In this document: piece after piece, positions 1 through 6,271 of the stretch
Layout of the letters: each line of letters opens with the position of its first letter
Numbering within the stretch: position 1 is the first letter of the stretch
From: Comamonadaceae bacterium
GTDB lineage: Bacteria; Pseudomonadota; Gammaproteobacteria; Burkholderiales; Burkholderiaceae_C
Length of the DNA: 8,059 nt
Assembly (NCBI GenBank): GCA_947463845.1
Contig: CANHUM010000068.1
Span: 1-8,059, forward strand
Direction of reading: 5' to 3'
Notes under the pieces: model-generated
Database searches by the model: none
What the model was told of the DNA's origin: nothing
Seen by the model: the letters and a program-made list of their open reading frames with translations, nothing else
Program-made: the position numbers and the translations under genes

Positions 1-218
1 ATGCATTGGGCCGGATCAAACGGGAAAGCGTGGCGGGCCTTGCCCTGGTTCAAAGTGGTGTACAGGTCTTGCAGCTGAGGGGCCAGAAAGTTCCAGTCAT
101 CCAGGACCTGTTGCAGTTTGCTGGCGATGCCGGTCGCATAATGTGCGGTGCTCAGGTCGCGCGAGACCACCACCAGTTGTCCGTCGCGTGAGCCGTCTTT
201 GTAGGTCGCCAATTTCAT
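1..218 (-). CDS. Fumarylacetoacetate hydrolase family protein, N-terminal part (gene runs off the left edge)
   Basis: Reading the minus strand from the ATG at 218-216 gives 72 uninterrupted codons up to the window edge. The protein begins MKLATYKDGSRDGQLVVVSR and continues with a DDWNFL segment and a KARHAFPFDP segment. This wording is typical of the N-terminal domain of betaproteobacterial fumarylacetoacetate hydrolase (FAH) family enzymes of about 330 residues. The known family role is cleavage of a C-C bond in a beta-diketo acid, such as fumarylacetoacetate to fumarate and acetoacetate at the end of tyrosine/homogentisate breakdown. The metal-binding catalytic domain lies outside the window, so the substrate cannot be checked; fumarylpyruvate (gentisate pathway) is an alternative. 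The gene is divergent from an IclR regulator, which fits an aromatic-degradation unit. No strong ribosome binding site is visible upstream of the ATG. The family call comes from recognising the N-terminus only. Confidence 0.82.
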   Translation of the reverse strand, partial: MKLATYKDGSRDGQLVVVSRDLSTAHYATGIASKLQQVLDDWNFLAPQLQDLYTTLNQGKARHAFPFDPAQC

Positions 219-290
219 GATGTTTGCCCGTTTTGAACGCCCCTCACAGCCGTGGGCAGCACGGGCGAATGGCGCATTGAATTACGCATT

Positions 291-306
291 GTTAAACTCG
301 TTTAAC
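291..306. promoter_or_regulatory. Perfect palindrome, candidate IclR operator between divergent genes
   Basis: GTTAAAC-TC-GTTTAAC is a perfect inverted repeat with 7-base arms and a 2-base centre. It lies in the most A+T-rich part of the 113-base gap between the FAH-family gene (start at 218) and the IclR gene (start at 332). IclR-family dimers usually bind palindromes of about 14-16 bases overlapping divergent promoters, so position, size and symmetry all fit. That IclR binds here, and in which direction it acts, is inference. A TTGAAT hexamer at 277-282 could be a -35 element for the IclR gene, but no good -10 was found at the right distance. Confidence 0.55.
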
Positions 307-331
307 TAATCGAAACCTGATTCTAGAGCAT

Positions 332-1159
332 ATGGCCCACGACAGCACCATGAACACCCACCCTGAAGCGGACAAAGAGCGCGCAGGCATCCAGTCGGTC
401 GAGGTGGGCTTTGCCCTGCTGGACGTGCTGGCGCAGGCCCCCGGCCCGTTGATGTTGCGCGACCTGGCCAGTGCGGCGGGCATGAGCGCAGCCAAGGCTC
501 ACCGATACTTGGTGAGCTTTCAGCGCCTGAATCTGGTGGTTCAGGACGCCAACACCCGGTACGAACTCGGCCCCGCCACTTTGCGCTTGGGCTTGGCCAC
601 TTTGTCCAGGCTGGATGCCGTCAAACTCGCGCGTGAGCGCTTGCCAACTTTGATGGACCAGACGGGCCACACCCTGGCTCTGGCCGTTTGGGGCAACCGG
701 GGTCCGACCCTGGTGCACTGGCAGGAGACCCCACTGGCCATGCCCGTCAGTCTGCGCCTGGGAGATGTGATGCCGCTCTTGTCATCGGCCACGGGTCGGT
801 GTTTTGCGGCCTTCATGGGTCATGGCGGCGCAGCCGACAAGGCCCGCCCCATGATCGATGCCGAGCTGGCCCTGGCCCGTAAACTGGGTCGCAGCGATTT
901 ACCGGTCACTCCCGCGCAGGTGCAGGCCATGCTGAGCGAAACCCGTGCGCAAGGCTTGGGTCGTGTGGTCAATGTTTTGTTGCCCGGCATTTCCGGGTTT
1001 TGTGCGCCGGTATTCGACGCGGACGGACATTTGGCTTTGGGCGTGGTGTCTCTGGGTTCTTCGGCCACATTGGATACCGATTGGCATGGACCTGTGGCGC
1101 AGGCCTTGCGCGCATTTGCCCGGCAGTTGTCCTCCGATCTGGGTGGGTCCGGAGCCTGA
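332..1159 (+). CDS. IclR-family transcriptional regulator
   Basis: This is a 275-residue cytoplasmic DNA-binding regulator with the usual IclR length and two-domain layout. Residues 18-80 form the winged helix-turn-helix: SVEVGFALLDVLA, then LRDLASAAGMSAAKAHRYL as the helix-turn-helix, then a wing ending in RYELGPATLRLG. Residues about 95-268 are the effector-binding domain, with the characteristic RGPTLVHW, a LLSSATGRCFAAF segment and a late GISGFCAPVFD segment. The family represses or activates catabolic genes in response to a small aromatic or organic acid. Here the neighbour is the divergent FAH-family gene, with a palindrome between them, so that gene is the likely target (inference). 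The first ATG at 332 has only a weak AGAG three bases upstream. The in-frame ATG at 350 (Met7) is possible and would lose only six non-conserved residues. The effector is unknown. Confidence 0.93.
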   Translation: MAHDSTMNTHPEADKERAGIQSVEVGFALLDVLAQAPGPLMLRDLASAAGMSAAKAHRYLVSFQRLNLVVQDANTRYELGPATLRLGLATLSRLDAVKLARERLPTLMDQTGHTLALAVWGNRGPTLVHWQETPLAMPVSLRLGDVMPLLSSATGRCFAAFMGHGGAADKARPMIDAELALARKLGRSDLPVTPAQVQAMLSETRAQGLGRVVNVLLPGISGFCAPVFDADGHLALGVVSLGSSATLDTDWHGPVAQALRAFARQLSSDLGGSGA

Positions 1160-1198
1160 CCAGGCCCGGTCATTTGCGGCCCACAGATCAGCCATCGC

Positions 1199-2377
1199 AT
1201 GATCATGGCCAGGCCCCATATGCCTTTGCAAGCGAGCGACTCGGGCGCTCCGGCCTCGAAAACCTTGTGGCGTTGGGGTCTGGTGGTTTTGGTTTTGCAT
1301 GCGGGCTTGTTGATGGCGATGCTGGGTGTGTCGGTTTGGCAAGTGGAGGGCTCGCGTGCCCTTCGGGTTGGCCCCATGCAAACACGGTGGGTCAGCCCTG
1401 AGCCGGTGAAACAGCAGGCCGCACCAGCGCCATTGACCGCTCGAGCCCCCGGCACCCGGGTGGCCACGGTGTCTCAACCCGCTGCGGTTCGCCAGGATGC
1501 GTTGCCAGTGGCACCCCCGCCCGAACCCCAGGCGGAGCCTGACCCAGCCACCCAGACCGCCATGCCGGACCATTTCGCGCCAGGGGCGGGGCAGGAAGAG
1601 GACACGAAACCACCCGAAAGCACTTCGCTGGCTCAGGCGCCCACGGCCGTGGCGCCTTCGGCCGAGGGCATCTCGGAGACCAGCATGGCCTTGCCACCAT
1701 TGGGCGTGGGATCCCTGCCGCCATCGGTGATGCTCAGCTATCGCCTCCATGGCCAGGAAAAAGGCATCCCTTACCAGGCCACAGGTGAGTTGCGTTGGCA
1801 GCACAACGCGGGCGCTTACGCCATGAGCTTGTCGGTCAGGGCATTTTTGCTTGGCTCACGGCATTGGAGAAGCCAGGGGCAGATCACGTCTCAAGGGCTG
1901 GCGCCAGTGCGGTTCTCTGACAGCTGGCGCAGCGAGCGTGCCACCCATTTTGACCGTGCCCAGAACCGCATCGTGTTCAGCAGCAATGCCCCGGTCGCAT
2001 CGCTGCAACCCGGTGCCCAGGACCAGATCAGCCTGTATGCACAGCTGGCGGGCCTCATGGCCCAGGAGGGCGCACGGCTGCAGCCAGGCACACGTTTGCA
2101 AGTGCAAACCGCCACAGTGCGCGATGCTTTGCCCTGGTTGCTGACCTTGGAGCAGGAGGAGCTGCTGCAGCTGGACGGGCAGCCCCTGATGGCCACCAAA
2201 TGGGTCTGCATGCCCCGCAACCGTTTTGATGCCAAAGTCGAATTTTGGGTGGCGGCCGCACACCATTGGTTGCCCGTACGCATCCGCATCACCCAGGTCA
2301 GTGGCAGCTTCATCGATCTTCTTTTGTCGGCCAGCGAAGCATTGCCCCCACTGCCTCTGGCGCCAGCGCCCGGTTGA
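1199..2377 (+). CDS. DUF3108 domain protein with N-terminal membrane anchor and proline-rich linker
   Basis: This 392-residue protein has three visible parts. There is a short basic N-terminus followed by one hydrophobic helix at about residues 26-48, which could be an anchor or uncleaved signal. A low-complexity linker rich in Pro, Ala, Gln and Glu covers about 65-170. A C-terminal DUF3108 domain covers about 175-375 and is recognised by segments such as YRLHGQEKGIPYQATGELRW, FLLGSR, LQPGAQDQISLYAQLA and WLPVRIRITQ. The topology suggests a periplasmic domain tethered to the inner membrane, with an outline like TonB. The function of DUF3108 is not established and no catalytic residues can be pointed out. 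The gene starts 39 bases after the IclR stop and could be co-transcribed. ATG codons at 1199 and 1205 are both possible starts, and neither has a clear ribosome binding site. Confidence 0.85.
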   Translation: MIMARPHMPLQASDSGAPASKTLWRWGLVVLVLHAGLLMAMLGVSVWQVEGSRALRVGPMQTRWVSPEPVKQQAAPAPLTARAPGTRVATVSQPAAVRQDALPVAPPPEPQAEPDPATQTAMPDHFAPGAGQEEDTKPPESTSLAQAPTAVAPSAEGISETSMALPPLGVGSLPPSVMLSYRLHGQEKGIPYQATGELRWQHNAGAYAMSLSVRAFLLGSRHWRSQGQITSQGLAPVRFSDSWRSERATHFDRAQNRIVFSSNAPVASLQPGAQDQISLYAQLAGLMAQEGARLQPGTRLQVQTATVRDALPWLLTLEQEELLQLDGQPLMATKWVCMPRNRFDAKVEFWVAAAHHWLPVRIRITQVSGSFIDLLLSASEALPPLPLAPAPG

Positions 2378-2448
2378 AAAACCACACCCTCTTGAAGTTG
2401 TTGCAATCAGACTTACTTGAAAGCGACAAGTTGAGAGAGAATGAACCC

Positions 2449-2730
2449 ATGAACCTGCTGTACGAATCCGAAACCTTTGCCGTGATGCACATGCTGGCCA
2501 ATGCACCTGCCGAAGTGGCGGACAGCAGCACCCAGCCCCAGCTGGAGCGCCATGGTTTTGAAATCGTGGACAAACGCTCGGGCAAAGAGGTGTATCTGGA
2601 CGGCTCCTGGGCCGAGATGTTCCAGCAGCAAATTCAGGCGTGGCAGCAGCACACCCCCACCCAGCAAGAAGTTGAAGACACGCTGGAGGGTTACGCCGGC
2701 TTGGCCCAGCAACCTGTGGTGGTGCACTGA
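2449..2730 (+). CDS. DUF3567 family protein (small, uncharacterised)
   Basis: This is a 93-residue soluble protein starting MNLLYESETFAVMHM and ending GLAQQPVVVH. Its middle part has GFEIVDKRSGKEVYLDGSWA followed by an acidic, Gln-rich helix-like region (FQQQIQAWQQ, then EVEDTLEGY). These segments and the length match the DUF3567 family, which is widespread in Betaproteobacteria and has no known function. No signal peptide, membrane segment or Cys/His metal site is visible. The ATG at 2449 was chosen over longer upstream readings because the family begins at this MN(L/M)LY sequence and a purine-rich GAGAGAGA lies at 2433-2440. A second ATG at 2441 is out of frame and opens a three-codon ORF that ends on this start. 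The gene follows DUF3108 by 71 bases and converges with the AbrB-family gene. Confidence 0.86.
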   Translation: MNLLYESETFAVMHMLANAPAEVADSSTQPQLERHGFEIVDKRSGKEVYLDGSWAEMFQQQIQAWQQHTPTQQEVEDTLEGYAGLAQQPVVVH

Positions 2731-2755
2731 CCTGCCATCAGGGCCCTGTGGCCGC

Positions 2756-3832
2756 TCAGGCCTTGTCCAACCGACGTGCCACCCAGGTGAACAGTGGCCC
2801 CACAATCAGCAGCACGGCCACCAGACGGCACACCTGAAATGCTGTCACCACTGGCACCCCCAGTTGCAGCACCTTGGCCGTGATGGCCATCTCGGTGATC
2901 CCGCCGGGTGCAGTGCCCAAAATCAGTGTGGCCGGGTGCAGGCCCGTGCCCCACGCCAGGGCCATGCCAAAGAACACCGACGCGCCCATCATCCACAACG
3001 AGCCCCAGGCCACCGAGGCCAGCCAGCGGGGTGCGGTGTTGATGAACTCGCGCCTGAAGCGGATGCCCAGGCTCACACCGATGACCAGTTGCGCAGCGTT
3101 GGACAGCGCATTGGGCACAGCCGACCATTGCCAGCCTGCCAGGGTCACCGCCATCGACGCCAGCAGTGCGCCGATGAACCACGGGTTGGTGCGGCCCAGC
3201 TTCAGCATGAGCCAACCTCCGGCCCCTGTGACCAAGCCCAGCCACAGCAAACCCGGCCATTGCGCCACCCTTTGGCCTGGCAACAGGGACGCGTCCACCG
3301 TCAAGCCCCACTGCAGCTGCGCCCATTGCATGCCAAATGGCACGGCAATCACCACCATCACCAGGCGCATGCTGTGCGCTGCGGCCACCAGGTCGGTACG
3401 CGCCCCATAACGCTCGGCCAGCAGCGTCATCTCGGACGCACCGCCGATCGAGCCGGAAAAATACGTGGTGGCCAGCAAAGACCGGGGTGGCAGGTGCGCC
3501 AACTCGGCACCATGTTGTCGCTGCAGCCACAGGCCAAACACCGCCCCCAGTGTCAGCGCCCACACCACGGCCAGTGCAATGGCCCACCACTGCGCCAGCA
3601 CCAGCGCACTGACCTGTGGCGTGAAGTACAAACCCAAGGCCGCCCCGATGACCCATTGACCGCTGTTGCGCAACAGGTTGGCACTGTGCGTGGGCGCGCC
3701 GGCCATGGAGGCCAGGGCGGTGATCAGCAAAGGACCCAGCATCCAGGGAATGGGGGTGCCCAGCCAGACGCACAGTTCGGCCGCCAGCCAGGCGGCGGCC
3801 AAAGTGCCCAAGGTGCGTGGCCAGAGTGTCAA
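2756..3832 (-). CDS. AbrB-family integral membrane protein (PF05145-type, internally duplicated)
   Basis: This 358-residue protein is very hydrophobic, with about ten likely membrane helices and a clear internal duplication. GTPIPWMLGPLL (25-36) matches GRTNPWFIGALL (213-224). The segment around QWVIGAALGLYF (59-70) matches QLVIGVSLGIRF (248-259). GSIGGASEMTLLAERYG (127-143) matches TAPGGITEMAITAKVLQ (307-323). This is the Gram-negative AbrB duplication family, sometimes called a putative ammonia monooxygenase or transcriptional regulator. Both names are misleading because the sequence is plainly a membrane protein, probably a transporter. Its substrate is unknown. The reading frame has no ATG or GTG start upstream. 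I use the TTG at 3832-3830, with GGGG seven bases upstream and 31 bases after the aminotransferase stop, which suggests one operon. It shares the TTG-start uncertainty but not any doubt about the family. Confidence 0.9.
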   Translation of the reverse strand: MTLWPRTLGTLAAAWLAAELCVWLGTPIPWMLGPLLITALASMAGAPTHSANLLRNSGQWVIGAALGLYFTPQVSALVLAQWWAIALAVVWALTLGAVFGLWLQRQHGAELAHLPPRSLLATTYFSGSIGGASEMTLLAERYGARTDLVAAAHSMRLVMVVIAVPFGMQWAQLQWGLTVDASLLPGQRVAQWPGLLWLGLVTGAGGWLMLKLGRTNPWFIGALLASMAVTLAGWQWSAVPNALSNAAQLVIGVSLGIRFRREFINTAPRWLASVAWGSLWMMGASVFFGMALAWGTGLHPATLILGTAPGGITEMAITAKVLQLGVPVVTAFQVCRLVAVLLIVGPLFTWVARRLDKA

Positions 3833-3863
3833 GCGTGCACCCCGGCACCCAGAGAGCCGTGCA

Positions 3864-5198
3864 TCAGGCGTGTTTGCGGATGCTGTCGGCGACCGTCTGC
3901 ACGATCTGGTCGATGTGCGCGTCTTCCACGATGTAGGGTGGGCAAATCACGATGTTTTCACCGGCGGGACGAACCCACACGCCGCGGTGGAAGCAGTCCA
4001 TGAAAATGTCGTAAGCCCGCTTGCCGGGCGTGCCCGGAATGCTGGCCAGCTCCACCGCCCCGGCCAGGCCCAGGGTGCGGATGCCGACCACATTGGGCAG
4101 ACCCCTCAAGGCGCTGTGCATGGCGTCGCCCAGCACCCGGCCCTTTTGTCCAGCGCGGGCAAACAGGTTTTCTTGCTTCAGCAAGTCCAGCGTGGCAACG
4201 GCGGCTGCGCAGGCCACCGGGTGGCCGGAATAGGTGTAACCGTGGAAGAACTCGATGGCATGGCCAGGTGCGCTGGTGTTCATCATCGCGTCGTAGATGA
4301 AGTCGCGACAGATCACGCCCCCCAGCGGGATCACGCCGTTGGTCACCGCCTTGGCGAAGTTCAGCATGTCGGGCACCACGCCATAAAAGTCGGCACCGAA
4401 GTTCACGCCCAGGCGACCAAAGCCGGTGATCACTTCGTCAAAGATCAGCAAGATGCCATGCTGGTCGCAAATCTCGCGCAAGCGCTTCACATAGCCCTGG
4501 GGCGGGATGTACCAGCCCGCACTGCCTGCAATCGGCTCTACGATCACGGCGGCAATGTTGCTCGGGTCGTGCAGCACCAAAATGCGGTTTTCCAGCTCGA
4601 GCAACGGGTCTTCAGCCCAAACCGGTTCTTCGTGGTGGATGTAGGCGTGTTTCACGGGGTCGTGAATGAAACGCATGTGGTCCACGCGCGGCAGCAGCTG
4701 CGCGCCGTACACCTTGCGGTTGGCCGGCAGCCCACCCACGCTCATGCCGCCAAAGTTGACGCCGTGGTAACCCTTTTCACGACCAATGAACACGTTGCGA
4801 TGACCCTCACCCCGGGCGCGGTGGTAGGCCAAGGCCACTTTCAGCGCGGTATCGGCCGCCTCCGAGCCCGAATTGCAAAACAGCACCTTGTTCAGGTCGC
4901 CAGGGGCCATTGCTGCGATCATCTGAGCCGCCTGAAAAGCTTTGTCATTGCTGGCCTGAAACGCTGTCGCGTAATCCAGTGTGTCCAGCTGCTTTTTAAT
5001 GGCCTCGTTGATCGGGCGGCGGTTGTGGCCCGCACCCACGCACCACAGGCTCGAGATGCCATCGATGACTTTTTTGCCGTCGTGGGTGGTGAAGTGCATG
5101 CCCTCGGCCCCCACGAACACACGGGGGTCCTGGCGGAAACTGCGGTTGGGCGTGAAGGGCAACCACTGGTTGTCCATGTTCAAGTCGGTCAGGGCCAC
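3864..5198 (-). CDS. Class III PLP-dependent omega-aminotransferase (probable omega-amino acid:pyruvate type)
   Basis: This is a 444-residue fold-type I aminotransferase of class III, full length for the family. Visible active-site features are SLWCVGAGH (50-58), the cofactor phosphate loop NSGSEAAD (109-116), GYHG (143-146), FDEVITGFGR (253-262, Asp254 pairing with the pyridine nitrogen), Lys283 in NFAKAVTNG as the Schiff-base lysine, HGYTYSGHPVA (319-329), and Arg410 in WVRPAGENI as the likely carboxylate-binding arginine. Overall wording resembles beta-alanine:pyruvate and amine:pyruvate transaminases such as Pseudomonas BauA. They move an amino group from an omega-amino acid or amine to pyruvate. 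The exact donor is not readable here; 4-aminobutyrate, taurine or a polyamine remain possible. The start is GTG at 5198-5196, supported by GAGGAG nine bases upstream. An ATG at codon 8 would be too far from it. The gene is divergent from purU and followed by the AbrB-family gene. Confidence 0.92.
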   Translation of the reverse strand: MALTDLNMDNQWLPFTPNRSFRQDPRVFVGAEGMHFTTHDGKKVIDGISSLWCVGAGHNRRPINEAIKKQLDTLDYATAFQASNDKAFQAAQMIAAMAPGDLNKVLFCNSGSEAADTALKVALAYHRARGEGHRNVFIGREKGYHGVNFGGMSVGGLPANRKVYGAQLLPRVDHMRFIHDPVKHAYIHHEEPVWAEDPLLELENRILVLHDPSNIAAVIVEPIAGSAGWYIPPQGYVKRLREICDQHGILLIFDEVITGFGRLGVNFGADFYGVVPDMLNFAKAVTNGVIPLGGVICRDFIYDAMMNTSAPGHAIEFFHGYTYSGHPVACAAAVATLDLLKQENLFARAGQKGRVLGDAMHSALRGLPNVVGIRTLGLAGAVELASIPGTPGKRAYDIFMDCFHRGVWVRPAGENIVICPPYIVEDAHIDQIVQTVADSIRKHA

Positions 5199-5207
5199 AG
5201 CTGAAAA

Positions 5208-5213
5208 CTCCTC
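5208..5213 (-). promoter_or_regulatory. Ribosome binding site that fixes the GTG start of the aminotransferase
   Basis: On the minus strand GAGGAG lies nine bases before the GTG at 5198-5196, an ideal position. The first in-frame ATG (codon 8) would be 30 bases away, so this site decides for the GTG. It is the clearest Shine-Dalgarno sequence in the window. Confidence 0.75.
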
Positions 5214-5305
5214 TTTGTCTGTATTCGACAGGTCAGCAGTTTAAGCCTCTCATGGAGGATGGGATCGCCGGGTCCAAGGGCTGTGGCTCTCCAGGATGCT
5301 TTCTC

Positions 5306-5311
5306 TACAAT
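5306..5311 (+). promoter_or_regulatory. Candidate -10 element (TACAAT) for purU
   Basis: TACAAT, one mismatch from the sigma-70 -10 consensus, sits in the sequence TCTCTACAATAG about 65 bases upstream of the purU start. Transcription would begin near 5318, giving a leader of about 58 bases. No acceptable -35 hexamer is seen at 16-18 bases upstream, so the call rests on the -10 alone and on its place in the 177-base divergent gap. No promoter for the divergent aminotransferase could be recognised with confidence. Confidence 0.4.
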
Positions 5312-5375
5312 AGCCCATCTCCTAGGCCCACGGCCTTGACGGGCACTTGAGCGTGCCAATGCCAGCTTTGACCCC

Positions 5376-6224
5376 ATGACCACCACCTACATCCTCACCC
5401 TCTCCTGCCCTGACCGTACCGGCATCGTGCATGCCGTGTCGGGTTTTCTGCTGGAGCGGGGCGGCAACATCGAAGAGGCTGCGCAATACAACGACCACGA
5501 CACCGGCTTGTTTTTCATGCGGGTGCAATTTGCCTGTGCGCGGGTCGATGGCGCGGCTCTGGAGGCGCAATGGGCTCAATTTGCCAGCACCTTTGACATG
5601 AAGTGGGATTTGCATGCCACCGCTCAGCCCATGCGCACGGTGATCATGGTCAGCAAGGAAGGGCATTGCCTGAATGACTTGTTGTTCCGCTGGAAAAGCG
5701 GCCTGCTGCCGCTGGACATCCGTGCCATCGTGAGCAACCACCGCGAGTTTTACCAACTGGCGGCCAGCTACAACGTGCCGTTTCATCACATTCCGGTCAC
5801 CAAAGACAGCAAAGCTCAGGCCGAGGCCCGCCAGTACGACATCATCCAGTCCGAAGGTGCGGAGCTGGTGGTGTTGGCGCGGTACATGCAAATCCTGTCT
5901 GACGACCTGTGCCGCAAACTGGCCGGACGCGCCATCAACATTCACCACAGCTTTTTGCCCAGCTTCAAAGGCGCCAAGCCCTATTACCAGGCACATGAAC
6001 GGGGTGTGAAGCTGATCGGTGCCACGGCCCACTATGTGACGGCCGATCTGGACGAGGGCCCGATCATTGAGCAAGACGTGGCCCGCGTGGACCACAGCAA
6101 AACGGTGGAAGACCTGACAGCCCAAGGCCGCGACACCGAAAGCCAAGTTTTGGCCCGCGCCGTCAAGTGGCACAGCGAACACCGTGTCCTGCTCAACGGT
6201 CACAAAACCGTGATTTTCAAATAA
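5376..6224 (+). CDS. purU: Formyltetrahydrofolate deformylase
   Basis: PurU hydrolyses 10-formyl-tetrahydrofolate to tetrahydrofolate and formate in the cytoplasm. This balances one-carbon pools, supplies formate to PurT-type purine synthesis and prevents glycine starvation in bacteria where it has been studied. The 282-residue protein has the family's usual length. An ACT domain covers about residues 4-80 (LTLSCPDRTGIVHAVSGFL at the start) and binds amino-acid effectors in the family. The formyltransferase-fold catalytic domain covers about 87-280. The catalytic triad is visible as Asn188 and His190 in INIHHSFLPSF and Asp226 in ADLDEGPIIEQD. The ATG at 5376 directly precedes the ACT domain and there is no good ribosome binding site. 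A six-codon out-of-frame ORF (5359-5379) ends on this start. PurN is the only close alternative, but it lacks the ACT domain. A LysR regulator follows after 47 bases on the same strand. Confidence 0.97.
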   Translation: MTTTYILTLSCPDRTGIVHAVSGFLLERGGNIEEAAQYNDHDTGLFFMRVQFACARVDGAALEAQWAQFASTFDMKWDLHATAQPMRTVIMVSKEGHCLNDLLFRWKSGLLPLDIRAIVSNHREFYQLAASYNVPFHHIPVTKDSKAQAEARQYDIIQSEGAELVVLARYMQILSDDLCRKLAGRAINIHHSFLPSFKGAKPYYQAHERGVKLIGATAHYVTADLDEGPIIEQDVARVDHSKTVEDLTAQGRDTESQVLARAVKWHSEHRVLLNGHKTVIFK

Positions 6225-6233
6225 ATACTTTTG

Positions 6234-6259
6234 AGGGGCAGATCTTCAGCTCTGTCCCT
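6234..6259. promoter_or_regulatory. 26-base inverted repeat between purU and the LysR gene
   Basis: AGGGGCAGA (6234-6242) and TCTGTCCCT (6251-6259) form a nine-pair stem with one G-U pair and an eight-base loop. The repeat begins 10 bases after the purU stop and ends 12 bases before the LysR ATG. It has no following T-run, so it is not a standard rho-independent terminator. It may be an RNA hairpin at the purU 3' end, or a DNA site for autoregulation by the LysR protein. The sequence cannot tell these apart. Confidence 0.4.
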
Positions 6260-6271
6260 AACCGATTCAAC

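Noticed and set aside
1157..1172. TGACC-AGGCCC-GGTCA hairpin at the IclR stop, followed by TTT, considered as a terminator
   Set aside because: The stem has only five pairs and the T-run is three bases, too weak to call; the next gene starts 27 bases later on the same strand.
899..1804. 301-codon minus-strand frame across IclR and DUF3108
   Set aside because: Composition is dominated by Arg, His, Gly and Trp with no family resemblance; it covers two well-supported plus-strand genes.
2739..2748. CAGGGCCCTG palindrome between the convergent DUF3567 and AbrB-family genes, considered as a bidirectional terminator
   Set aside because: It has no loop, only competing four-pair stems around it, and no T-run on either strand. 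The gap is just 25 bases.
2691..3848. 385-codon minus-strand frame overlapping the AbrB-family gene, with a GTG start
   Set aside because: It is a shifted frame of the same region with Gly/His/Arg-rich content. The duplicated membrane-protein motifs are only present in the 2756-3832 frame.
2501..4003. 500-codon open frame on the plus strand across DUF3567, the AbrB gene and the aminotransferase end
   Set aside because: It crosses three real genes in two directions, is extremely rich in Gln, Arg and His, and resembles no family; it is an antisense shadow.
3666..5204. 512-codon open frame on the plus strand opposite the aminotransferase
   Set aside because: It mirrors the codon positions of the minus-strand aminotransferase, whose active-site motifs are unmistakable. 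The plus-strand product shows no recognisable domain; long antisense frames are usual in G+C-rich genes.
5322..6203. 293-codon minus-strand frame opposite purU
   Set aside because: It is antisense to purU, which has its full ACT and catalytic motifs; no domain is recognisable in the antisense product.
6167..6271. N-terminal extension of the LysR protein by 35 residues from the ATG at 6167
   Set aside because: The extension would overlap the end of purU and has no family counterpart; LysR proteins start just before the PPIQCLLTFEAL segment.
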